In this document: in pieces, positions 1-11,144 of the stretch
Layout: each line of letters starts with the position of its first letter
Position numbering within the stretch: position 1 is the stretch's first letter
DNA from: Neurospora tetrasperma FGSC 2508
Lineage: Eukaryota > Ascomycota > Sordariomycetes > Sordariales > Sordariaceae
Reading direction: 5' to 3'
Assembly: GCF_000213175.1 (NCBI RefSeq)
Contig: NW_009799101.1
Coordinates: 3,869,645-3,933,644 of the forward strand
DNA length: 64,000 nucleotides
Position numbers and translations under genes: made by a program
Notes under the pieces: model-generated
Database searches by the model: none
Seen by the model: the letters and a program-made list of their open reading frames with translations, nothing else
What the model was told of the DNA's origin: nothing

Positions 1-922
1 CCCGCATATTTGCAGTCTCAGTTTCCTATGATGTTGTTCAAACCCCAGCTTGCATCCAACGTCTATAGTGCACATGGGTAGACGCCGACGGAGCCGATAT
101 AAGATCGACATGGAGGAAGATCCGTACGCAATGCCGCCATCATCGATCAGCTCAATTGATGCTGCTGCGTAGTCTTGTTGTTTGAATTTCAACGTTTCCA
201 TTCAGATCTTCATAAGAGTCTTTTTGCCTGGGCTAGCTTGAGAGGGACAACAACCCCTAAAATATACCATAGTCTACATTACTTACGACTCGCACAGTTT
301 ACGCCACTACGGCGTGGCGGACAAGGTCGTCATCACTGCAACCGAATGTCGTGACTGGGGAACCCGACCGCCTCGCTTGTGTCGGCCCATCACATATAAT
401 CTTGGAGGGCGGATGTCGTATGAAACTAACGGGTATGCAAGAAACGGAGCGAAGATCTCCAGATAAGTGCGCAGCCTCGGATTCGACACATAGCAATTCT
501 ATAACAGGACTACCTACATCTGGTGGTCGAAGTATATATTTCACAGCTTTATCGCCAACAGTGGTCAATCTTTCACGGTTTTGGGTATGTACCACACAAC
601 AATGAATAGAAGAAAGGGTATATTGCAGGTTGAATCAGAAGTTTAGCATTCTCAAAGCCCACGAAGTCGTCAAGGTAAGTAGCTTTCACATATCCAAACA
701 GGCTACTGTAAGGCCCTCTGTCGTCAGTAGCCAAACTGCAACCTGCGCGGAAACCAAGAGCTGAATTAGAAGAGACCCCCGCCAGTGTCTCGGAGACGAC
801 GAGGGGCCAGTCGCTCTGTGTATTTTGATAGAAGGGAACGTTGCGGTCGATGGCATATATCAGTGCGGCTGACTAAAAGCGAAGACAGTCGCGGGCGGTT
901 GGTTGGTATTGATGAACGATCT
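1..922. other. left-edge intergenic region, no gene recognised
   Basis: This stretch lies downstream of the YKT6 stop codon. It has only short open frames with no recognisable domain and no plausible splice pattern. Part of it next to position 922 is presumably the YKT6 3' UTR. No tRNA- or rRNA-like sequence was seen. Confidence 0.5.
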
Positions 923-1699
923 TTACATAACCAGGCAGCACGAGTTCTGCTTCTTCGCACTCTGGTAGAACATCTTGCTCTGCGCACTCAGGTCGGAACT
1001 CTTGGCAACCAGGTCGTCGAGCTTCTCGCCTCGTTGCAAAACCTAAAACTAGGTTAGCATGTTATATAGAGCATTGCTACCCTCTGTGAATGGACATACG
1101 CTATCAATAGCCTTGTGTAGGACGATCTTGGTCTCGTCGAGCTCCTGCTGGATCTTTGCAATGCTGCTCGCGTTGTTGGCATCTTGGTAGTCGCGGAGGT
1201 ACTGCTCGATGGCCGGGAAAGGGATGTCGCCGTCGTTCTTGGCGGCGTTTATCGTGGCAACCGGCTTCTCCGAGAGAAACTGGTCCATGAGCTTGGAAAG
1301 GACACTGTGGGCGGCGATAGGAGGGTAGTCCTTGGTGATGACGACACCGCAAACACCCTCGGAGCGGGCATAGGCGTGGATAATATAATCTGTTCGGACA
1401 CCACCTTGTCAGCTAGGCACATGTATGCGAGCAGAGAGTTCACCATAGACGCACCTTGCTCCTCAACACTTTGCCTCTGGCCAGGCTTCGTCCTCTCTGC
1501 GACAGTCCTGCTGATCATGGTCATGAAGTTCTTGTATTGGTCTCGTGTGAACCTGGAGAAGTCGCTAAGCTCGTGGGCACCGCAGAGCTGCACCGCAGGC
1601 TGCTCGGTGTTTTTGTAGATCTTGTTCGCGGTCAGCAAGTACCTTCTTGTACCCCCTATGAAAACAGCCGTATCTTACACCAATGTAGTAGAGCTTCAT
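923..1699 (-). CDS. ykt6: v-SNARE Ykt6
   Basis: Synaptobrevin-family R-SNARE for fusion at Golgi, endosome and vacuole. Exons on the minus strand are 1699-1679, 1620-1455, 1389-1100 and 1042-923, giving 198 aa, close to the roughly 200 aa of the family. The start ATG follows an ACC Kozak context and begins MKLYYIG, the family N-terminus. The longin domain (about residues 1-125) holds the family-typical stretch [17 protein letters not shown]. The R-SNARE helix follows ([20 protein letters not shown], then [16 protein letters not shown]). The protein ends NSCCLVM: two adjacent cysteines, with the last four residues forming a CAAX box, consistent with palmitoylation plus farnesylation instead of a membrane helix. 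Introns are 57-65 nt with GT-AG ends. Identity is secure; splice sites were chosen by continuity with the family. Confidence 0.95.
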
Positions 1700-4608
1700 G
1701 GTGGCGGTGTTTGAAATGTCCCCGAGGTTTTGTTGTGGTCGTGTTTCAAATCTTTGGCGCAAATCAGACGAGTATCGCTGTTGATGGTTCCTGACTGTAC
1801 ACGATGATGTTGATGTCTCGCGTTGGTATAGAGAGAGCCGATGTGATGGCGTGGGGAGCAATGAGGTCTGGAATTACCGAATCGTAGGGTTCGTCGTTAA
1901 ATTAGGTTATGGATTGTGAGTTGCGATGGCTTGGTCAAGGAAGCGCGTCGCTGTGTCGGTCGTGGTTCGGGCTCGACGATGGTCGATGGATTGGGGGTAA
2001 AGGTTTGATAGACGACGCGCGATCGATGGCGGCAATGGCGATGCGATGAGGTATCGATGGAATCAAGCTGAGCTGTTGTTGTTCGAGGCTGAATGGCGAT
2101 GTGTCGAAGCCAACCACAGCCGTCCGCTTCTTGTTGGGCCAGGCCATCGAGACCCATGCCCTCTGGTCTGGAACAGCACCAGTCAGGCGGGCGTCGGCCA
2201 AACACCGCCCCGCTAGCACATGTTAGTGCCAATGCTACTATAGGAAGACCTTGTCCTAACACGGGCTCTTGTTGCATCTCCGTGTCCTTTCATTTGCTTT
2301 TTGTTCAACCATGATTGACATGTGCAATAACAAGACGACTACTCAGATCCTTACAATCGAACTTGTCAAGAATATTTTCCTGGACCATTGAACAAAAGTT
2401 TCCAAGGGGACGGACTGATGATGTGGAAGGTGATTAGAAAGCACAAACAGAACAAGCGGAACGCCGGCCCATGCTTCTAACGAGGTTCCCTGAAGCGAAT
2501 AAAAGGTCTTTGGTGTACTGCGGTTACGAGCAAAAGTTTTACCTCCCTGTCAGGTATCTTGCACTGACCACTAAAGCTAAAGCTTCGTGGGCACTGTGTG
2601 TCCAACGACCTGATCCACGGGTTTAACTTACCCATATCACCATAGTACAGTGTTCACCCGCGAAGCGAATATGTTTGACATGCACTCTGCTCCGAGTCTG
2701 GAAGGGATCGCGGACCTCTCAACGAGCATTACCCCTATGAGGTATATGATTCCACGACTACCCAGTATGGAATACTATGGAGCAAAACTCCTCCGAGTCA
2801 GACGGATTGGATCGATGCCTTGAATGACCTTCTCGAGAACAAAGTCATCGATCCTCTCCACCAGGTCCGGATATTACACCGCGCGGATTTCCACCTCTTG
2901 TCCGATCTCGAAGCCTTTCGGGTACATATCATTCATGGTCGCACAAATGTAACTACACACATATGACCATCGAACCGCCTTGCCTACGCGTCCGTACATC
3001 ACCAATAATGTAAAGCTGGACATGAATTTCTGGCCGAGACATCGCCAGACTGATGAAGCTGGAACTCTTCCTACCAAAAGTTGACCTTGAAGGAACGACA
3101 ACCATCAAGACCCGTAGTCGTAGTGTATGTAATGACGAGGAGATGGCTCAAAGAGGAAAACCAATCCGTGGTGTAGTGTAGTGTAGTGTAGTGTAGACAA
3201 GCCTAGGAAAGAGACAGGGGGGGTTCGTGAAGTGGCCGGCACATGCGTTCTTCCTTCCACACCAGATTTTGACGCCGGCGATGCCTGTGGTGCTCCACCG
3301 CTTTTTGCACCGATTAGGACAAGCCCAGTGAGCTGTGGCTCTTCGCCATTCGTTTCCCCAGCGATCTCACTCTGCCGTCGCGACGGTGCCGTTCGCTTGT
3401 GAGATGGAAGAGGAACGGGCGGGATGCTGGGGGACGTTGGGACGGCGACGAAGCGCAGTGGACACTAGACTCTCTGCAGTGGGTTCGCAGTGCAGTGGGT
3501 GGGTGGACCCGCTGCTGCAGACCAGGGCCGAGCCAATCCCATTGGCTTTAAAGGCAAGTCCAGGGTGCAACGTCTTGCCGGGCAGTCGGGCGTAACCTGG
3601 ACAGGAACCATCGTTCGCTCTTGGCTCGCTTGGCTCTCACTCGTCTGCTCCGTTGATGGACGAAGTCGACCTTCCCGACGCGACCTCGTCCCCCCTGGTC
3701 AGCTTCTCGAGCCTCGCCCACACTGGTGAGCGCTCCCTGTCAGATCTCCATCGATGCGGTCTGCCGTCGGCCAGACTTGCGGGCTTTGGCAATTTGAGGT
3801 ATCCACCTGTTGGGTATGATAATAGTGTGGTCATGGTGCATCCGTGTTCTTTCCATATGGACTATTCCTGCAGAGTACATATCTGTCTTCCACTTATAAA
3901 GAGATATCTACCTGGGTAACTGTCCCGTATACATATAGCTGGCGGTACTTCTCGATTCATCGTCCGCGTCCCTCCGACCATCCGTCCTGCAAACGAACGC
4001 AACTCGGTTTGGCTCTTATACATACCCCTACCTACTACCTTCCCTCTATCCGTTCCCTCCCAAGCCTCCTACTGCACTCTGTGCTTCCTACACTACCATA
4101 TATATTACTCTGCTTCTTTGCCTCGCACTCTCTCATTACCTAAACCTGACCCTTTTTTTTGCCCATGTGCAAGCAGCATACATAACTCGGAGTTTGGACA
4201 CACACGGACCCCTCGAGTCTAGATCACCGACGCATCAACCAAACGAGGTTGAACGTCAACTGTGATCAGCTCTGGCTTTCTCTTATCTGCGGATACTTGC
4301 CGACTAATATCGATACCAAAGTCACCTCGACTTCACCCTTCCTTCAACATCGCCCATCCATTATATACTGGATGAAGCAATAAACTTCTCCTCATCAACC
4401 CTTGATCGCTCTTAAGACGTCTTCAACTTCGTCTCTTGCGACTTTCTATTCTGTCTGCTACGACAATTCAACAAGCCGCACGTGCCAGCATCCATCCCCG
4501 CGCTCCCGTCCAGGTTGTTTGAAGCTAGGGTATCTACAACTACACTCTCGACATTCTGTTCTGCGCAATCGGAACACATCACCGCCTCATCAGCCCACCG
4601 CCACAGAT
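1700..4608. other. 2.9 kb intergenic region between ykt6 and the FYVE gene
   Basis: Divergent promoter space. It contains a GTGTA microsatellite at 3171-3195 and a pyrimidine-rich stretch from about 4010 to 4140 upstream of the FYVE gene. Open frames at 1897-2314 and 3335-3919 show no recognisable domain. An ATG at 4402 opens a frame continuous with the FYVE gene (see that entry). Confidence 0.5.
3171..3195. repeat. (GTGTA)5 microsatellite
   Basis: Five perfect head-to-tail copies of the pentamer GTGTA, seen directly. It lies in the intergenic region between ykt6 and the FYVE gene. Confidence 0.95.
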
Positions 4609-5640
4609 ATGGCTACCGACTTCGTGATGCCTCAGTTCCCCAACAACCAGCAACAATCTCATTTCCAGCAAACATATCGTGGTTTTCATAATAACCCAAG
4701 TATGAATCGCCAACAGCCGCCGCCTCAGCAAGTGAGCACGGGTGCTCCTTATCAACCATCCGCCCAGTACAACGGCAATGGCAATGGCAACAGCCGACAA
4801 ATCTCACCTCTCAGTACGTCAGGGAATGTTTCGCCAACTTCCCCAAAGACCCTCACTCGTCAAATCCGCCCGCTGTATATGCCGGCGGCCCTCAGGCCGA
4901 ACCAGTACGCATCCAAGCCGCCGACGTCGAGGCCCAGTTCCAAAGACGAGGAGATTGAGGAGGAGCGCAAGTTGAAACCAACCACCAGCTATATCGGACG
5001 GGGTGCCCTGGGCCGATTGAGCAGGAGAAACACTGGAGATAGCGGCATGTGCATCGACCCCAACGTGAACCTGGATCATTATCCCAAGCCGACCGGGGTA
5101 CCGACGCGGAAGCACTGGAAGGTACGTTTCCACCCATCTTCCCTGTCATGTCTCACTTCGGTGAGGCTTTTGTGTGTTTGAAAGTGACACAAGATTCATG
5201 GATTGACACGTCTAACTGTTTCTTCACAGCCCGACGCAGAGTCTACGGTATGCGATGATGCCAGGTGCAAGAAGAACTTCAATTACTTCACCCGCCGTCA
5301 CCACTGTCGCAGATGCGGTAACATCTTCTGTGACGTCCACAGCGCATTCGAGATCCCCTTGGACCAAGATGCGAACTACAACCCCCGGGGAACTCCAAGC
5401 CGCGCCTGTCAGCACTGCTATTCCCAGTTTAAGGAGTGGCGAAGCCGGGCCAACAGCCAGTCGTCGACCAGCGGTTCGTCTACCTCGGATGGCAACACGA
5501 CCAGCTCTGAGCCGGGCAGCCCGGTTCTTGCTTCCCCCATCACCCCCTCGGGGATTAAGATGGGATTCAATCTGGGATTGCCGAGCATGCCCGAGGTGGC
5601 CCACAGCGTCCCTAGGGACTGGAACTGGAGCACATTCTGA
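4609..5640 (+). CDS. FYVE zinc-finger protein
   Basis: Likely phosphatidylinositol-3-phosphate-binding endosomal or vacuolar protein. Exons are 4609-5121 and 5230-5640 (307 aa), with a GTACGT...TTCACAG intron that joins the WxxD motif as WKPD (about residues 170-173). The FYVE domain runs from about 168 to 250. It shows the paired cysteines VCDDARC, the basic motif RRHHCRRCG, IFC and a final RACQHC (the usual RVC becomes RAC). The first 165 residues are Gln/Asn/Pro/Ser-rich and look disordered, as does the Ser/Thr-rich tail. The frame stays open upstream to an ATG at 4402, which would add 69 residues; 4609 was chosen because the extra part is pyrimidine-rich leader-like sequence. The closest functional relative among Pib1- or Vps27-type proteins cannot be decided; no RING, VHS or UIM motif is visible. 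Confidence 0.9.
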
Positions 5641-8028
5641 AGGCATGATTGGCCTTTGTTAAAGTCATTGTCTCCAGAGAGATGTCTCCTGGCTAGAGAC
5701 CTCTTCTCGCACTCTGCAATCCAGATGGATTGCTCGCTTTTGGACCAATCGCATAGAGTATGTATACATTTCCTCCCGAGTTGAATCTCACCGGAGACGC
5801 GGAGTTGAGTGGATCCTCCCATCCGGCAACGGCGACCACAACGGCCAATGTTTATTCTTACGACCGACATGGCCCGAGATTGAACGAAAAGCATATACGC
5901 TTAATGCGTGACGTACCTAATATGGCACAACGAGGTGGAATTAATGGGTTACGTTGCGTCGGATGAACATTTCTAGATGGTTCGTTCTGATCTACACGGC
6001 ATAGGATTTCCCAGCGTTTGCGGGATTGAGCGTCTGCTTTTCGGCTTGCTTTCAGTTTATCACCACCTCTTGGCTTTGGACGTCACAAAGTCGGAAAAGA
6101 GTAGCGTGCATATCATAACAAAGAAACCCTCCGCATCAGACTGGGCCTCTGGCGGGATGGGCACTGGCGGAGTTGACCCTTTGGGCCTACGCACAACAGA
6201 TTGCCCAGGGTTTGCCTGCGCGACATTTCGGTGGGCTTCTCGTCGAGCGGAGCGGAGGAGCACACGACTCGCGCCTGCAGCTTCGGACCCGCATCGTTGA
6301 GGCTGCTCTCTTGACCCTCTAGCCGTCGGAGTAGGAAGGTTCCACGTCGTCCCGCTCAAGACTCCACTTTCTTCACCTTCGACGCGGTCCACCCCTACCA
6401 ATCCTATCAAGTGGAGTTCCGCCGATCTGGCTTTGAGGATGAGCAGTTACACTAGATCTGGTCATGGGATCAGATTCATAGCACCCGGGCAAGGGCCTAA
6501 TTTTCCCTTTCCCTCACTTATCATACGTTGAGTTGTTGTTGAAATTTCTATGGTTTTGTTCTTTGCTGTTTCTGTTCGAGAAGGGGCGCCAGCCGCGAGC
6601 TAGCTCAACCCACAGATTTGCAAATTGCATAATTGGCGTTTCCCGACGGAATGTTTACTGTTTCGTCCAAGCATGTCCGAAGAATAGGAGGACCCTTTTG
6701 TTTCGGCCTTTGCAATGTTGCTGTTTTTTTGTTGTTGAGATCTGCATCATTTTTGGGAGAGGCATTGCTATGGGACAGATTATAGGCGTCTTTTTTTTTT
6801 TTTCTTGGGATGTACATTTACAACAACATGGGACAAATGAGAAAGAAGTCAAAGAGTCGGAGGCTATCGATTCATATTCAGAACTTCAGATCGGCGTTTC
6901 GCTTACTGCCTTTGCGTGTCGATATTCGTGTCTAAGTGATGTAGAAGGAACATACCAGTCGACGTGTGAGACGGAGAAGTTGATCGAATACCTGGTGAGT
7001 TCCGGGTACTCGTATGAAGAGGATCATATTCAGATCAGTTACAATCATTCTCTCTTGTAGTCCTGTTGCTGTTGTACTGCACAGCAAGTCAGTAGTCACT
7101 CTGATATTCCTTTCCTAAGCTGTCTAGGACATCATCTTTGGAGGAAGAGCATACCGACAGGTACCATCGTCTAGTCCGTTCCTTACGAGTAGTCTTAGGT
7201 AGTTCCATGCTAGGCATGATCGTCCGTAAGTCTTAGACAAGTGTCTAATACCAAAAAAGCTCTCTTACAACTCACAACGGTTATCAACTTGACACTCCCA
7301 ACTTCAACTCTTCTCCATTGGCATCCTTGTCTCGCCGCTCACGGCCAAGTTAGTGCCAGACGGGCGGAGTGCCTAGAGGTGATTACGTGCATGTTTGAGT
7401 GGCGTTGGCGTGCGTGCGTGCGTGCCTGGCATCCTGCAGCCTGTCTTCGGCAGTCTGGACTTGAGTGGATGGTTTCCACGTTACGGGATGACATCGCCGG
7501 GCGTCCAGGACCCGGAAAACTCAGTTTTTTTTTTGTTTTGTTTTTTTTTTGTTTTTTTGTTTCTTGGTGATGCTGTACAAAAGACAGGGTAAAGATCTGT
7601 CAAACGCTTTTTGGTGGCCATCAGAGAGCATGCACATGGTTGCGGGACACCATTGACCCTGCAATTTGGAAAACGAGTTTTCCGAGAGTTTTGTTTTTGG
7701 CGGCATTTCATGCAATTATCCCAACCTTTGAACCCCCCTCCAACTCATTCAACTCTCAAAAGTCAAGGCAAAGGGGGCAATGTTGATCTTCCAGCTGATG
7801 GACTAACCGAATGACTGTCATTCTTCTATACTCCTTTCACCTTGTCGAGCTTGATCACACCGAATTCCATATAACAAATGGCTCAATAAGACGGTACACG
7901 GGCAGGTCTGCAGTATTCAAGTCATGTAGGCAGGCAAGCTCCTCAGCTTGTTATGAGGAAGGACGAGTGAAATGGATATTGGATTTCAGGATAAGGGACA
8001 CGAAGCCTATAGGATGCGAGAGAGAAAG

Positions 8029-8090
8029 GCAGGAAGAAAAGAGAGGAAGAGAGAAACGAGGAGAGAAAGAAAGAAAGAAAGAAAGAAAGA
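8029..8090. repeat. GAAA-type purine-rich simple repeat
   Basis: An almost pure A/G tract on the plus strand, ending in several tandem GAAA units. It is seen directly and explains the Lys/Glu/Arg-rich frames read across it. Confidence 0.8.
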
Positions 8091-8905
8091 GATACCGACG
8101 ATTTCTCGAAGCCAGTTCACTCGTGTTCCCTTTTTTTTTTTTTTGTCCTCCTGGAAACACGCGAATTGATGTTTTGATCCAGGTGCGTTATTACACACTC
8201 TTACTTGAATCTCTCTGAGAGTATATACAAGCCGAAATCTCCATCCGAGAGCGAGACGTGCAGTCGACACCTCTACCTTCCTACACCCACATTGCTCGCA
8301 AGAATGATACAGCCGCGGCATGCCGCTCTCTCCATACAGGTCGTTAGAAAGCCATTTGCGAACCTTCTTCCTTCGAACGAATCCGATGAGAACGCGAATG
8401 AGATAGATTTGATAATCTGTGTTCATACATCATCGCCAATGGAACCAAGGTGACAACTGAACCGAACGAACAAAAGGCAAAAAATGGTGGTATTGTTTCT
8501 TAAAGGGAAAATACAAACCTCTAGGTAGACGGGAGATTGGGCTCGGAAGGTCCGTTAGTCAAAGAATGGCCAGAGACTTTTGGCAGGTGCGAGTGCTACC
8601 GACGGTTCAGTTGCTTGGCCCCGATAGAAGACCGGAAGCGAAGGCTGAAGGGAAGGCGCGGAGAGCAGTTTCGTTGATCGCACAATTCTCATTGGAAAAG
8701 CGAGGAACCTTCACACCTTGATGCGGTACTGTGGGTTAGATCGATAGAGGTTACTTGACTTGAGCGAATTCTGACTTTCCGGGGCACCGTCATACTAGAG
8801 ACTTACTGCGTAGAAATGACTTGACTAAAGAAGACACCACAATGTTAAGTACGTGAGAAACTTGGTTGTGATTCAGCCTGTGTATCCAACAATTCGTTGT
8901 TGTAT

Positions 8906-8910
<5 letters not shown>

Positions 8911-8943
<33 letters not shown>
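8911..8943. repeat. 33-nt poly(T) tract
   Basis: Uninterrupted run of 33 T on the plus strand, seen directly. On the minus strand it reads as poly(A). Confidence 0.95.
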
Positions 8944-9758
8944 CCTTTTTGCGTTAATGTCATCACCTCAAACATTCCCGATGTGGAAAGAAGCCTAGAT
9001 TGTTATGCTGCCCGAATGTGACTTAACAACTTTGTCGCCTACATGGCGGTAGACATGACCATACTGGAATAACGTCCGTAGTTACTATAACGCCGGCATG
9101 AGACGTTCCAAGTGTAATAAAACATCATGAGCAGGGCGGCACTCAGTACACAAGAGCTTCATAATAGTCTAGAGTTTGAAGATGGACCATGAACAGTTGT
9201 ATTCTATGAAATGCCAAAATGTGCTGATGAAATAATGATATGCCGATAACCCAAGCAAAATACCCGTCCCATGCTATTTCCCTTCCCTTTTCTCTTTCCT
9301 TATGCTAATAAAACCCAATCAACGTTAATCATCCCTCATCTAAGAGAACCACAAAGTTCCTTGTTTCCTATCTTCGAACAACCTTGAACAGCCGAGTGGC
9401 CCTGCTCTTGGCTTTGAGATAATCTGCTACCGCCTTGAGAAACACGGGTGTTTACCCACATACCATTGAGGCGTGGGCGCGGCGCAGAGAATCGGGTATC
9501 TCTGTATGTCAGTCTTTTTTTTGTTTCTTTTTTTGTTTTTCCCCACTTCACCTGTTTTGTTGGCTCCAAGCGGAGAACAAGTAGCGAAGAAAGAAGAGAT
9601 ACCGGATGAGAGCTGACATCATCTGGCCTCTTGAGGCTATCGCCAGGTCTGGATCACGACCGGACTTGCGGAGCGCATAACCCCCATTCATACTGGACAT
9701 ACTGGAGGTTATAGGGCTAACTCCAGATCGGATAGTGGTCAAAGTGGTCAGACATTGT

Positions 9759-11144
9759 TTAAGCGCGCTGGCGAAGGGTACGCTTGGAGGCAGAGCGGGT
9801 GGTGCGAGCCTCGTAGGTGTCCTCCTTAGTCTCACCATAGACCTCACCCTCCATCTTCTTGGCAGCCTCCCACCCTGCCTTCTCAGCCATGGCGACGTTG
9901 TCGACGGGCTTGGCGTTCTTGGTCTTCTCAGCAGCGTTGCTGCGGCGCGTGTAGCTCTCGATGAAGAAAGAGATGAAGAGATAGGTGAGAGGAGCAAGGT
10001 AGAAGACGTTGAGCCAGATGGCAAAGGTGGAGTTGTTGCTGGTGACGCAGGGAACAACGCGCTGGCCATAGGTGGCCTCGGCGGCGTCGACGCGAGTAGC
10101 ATTGCCAAAGACAAGGACCTTCTGGCTGTCAACAACAGTGCTGGCGGCCTCGACAGCGGAAGCAGTCTTCTCGGGGTTGGCGACCACAACGGGGATAGTG
10201 TAGGAGACGAAGGAGTGGACGATGGCGTAGGAGGCACCGAGAAGGAACTGGGTAATCTGCATGCTGGTGAGGGTACGCTTAATGGGGGTAGGAACGCGGA
10301 TATTGAAGGCAGTAACGGTGTAGTAGGTGTACTAGGAAACTATCAGCGTTTGTTCATGTTTGGAAAGTGATAGTGACTTTGAACTTACCATCAGGGCGTG
10401 GATGAAGGAGTTGACAAAGCAGAAGACCCAGATAGGAGTGGACATGTAGCGCATACCAGCCCACATGCAGAGCATAGCACCGGCGTGGTGGTAGGTCTGG
10501 AGAGTGGAGCTAAGCTTGCCCTTGGCGAGGATGATGAGGGTATCAACGACCTCGTAGAACTTGGAGAGGTAGAAGATCCAGCCGTAGAAAGCAAGACCCT
10601 CGTTCCACAGACGGCCAGAGTCGAAGCGGCTGGGGTTGCCATCGGCACCGAGGGTGACGTGGGGAGAGTAGGTCTGGAAAGCACCAGCCTCATCGTTGTA
10701 GAAGACAGAGTTGCTGAGACCAGCGGGACCGTTGATGCGGCAGACGGAGTCGACGAAACCAGCCAGGCCCTCAGGACCGAAGGGGCTCACGAAGGAGCGG
10801 CGGACGGCACCGAGCATGCCAATGAAGGTCCAGGCCGAGTATACAGCGAGGAAGACATTGTGGGCAATGACGAACCAGTGGAAAGGCCTGGTCTTGCTGA
10901 TGGCCCAGGGCTTCTTGCCGGTGGACTTGTTGTAGATGTTGAGGAGCTTGGCGGTCACGGCGTAGACGGTAGCGATCGTGAGAGGGACCTTGGGGTCCAA
11001 CCAGGCGTAGTAGACATCATCGGGGATGTCAAAGACTGTCGAGGAGTTGGGGCCGGCTGGGGGAGGAGGAACGAAGCCCGGGTTGGTGGCGGGTGGGAAC
11101 TTGAAGAGGGATGCCTTGGGCAAGGAGAAGGAGATGGACGCCAT
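9759..11144 (-). CDS. ELO-family fatty acid elongase, QxxHH variant
   Basis: 3-ketoacyl-CoA synthase-like elongase of the ER membrane (GNS1/SUR4/ELO family). Exons are 11144-10389 and 10331-9759, split by a 57-nt GTAAGT...CTAG intron; product 442 aa, longer than the usual 300-350 aa. Visible marks are several hydrophobic helices, the block KFYEVVDTLIILAKGK (about 195-210) and the catalytic-type box LQTYHHAGAMLCMWAG (about 215-230). The first position of the usual HxxHH box is Gln, giving QxxHH. A loop between about 125 and 180 and a charged C-terminal tail account for the extra length; the tail ends basic, RTLRQRA. Such a basic end may serve ER retention, but that is inference. Substrate chain length cannot be read. 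The antisense strand has a long open frame that is a codon-bias shadow. Confidence 0.9.

Larger units (their letters stand above)
5641..9758. other. 4.1 kb intergenic region, no gene recognised
   Basis: Unusually long gap between a plus-strand gene and the 3' end of the minus-strand elongase. It holds low-complexity tracts: T-rich blocks near 6790 and 7525-7560, a GAAA-type purine run at about 8030-8090, and a 33-nt T tract at 8911-8943. Open frames such as 6533-7060 and 7811-8218 have no recognisable domain and are partly built from these tracts. A non-coding transcript or long UTRs are possible but nothing in the sequence proves it. Confidence 0.45.

Noticed and set aside
6533-7060. 175-aa plus-strand frame in the 5.6-9.8 kb gap
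   Set aside because: Built on T-rich tracts giving Phe/Cys/Leu runs; no domain or start context.
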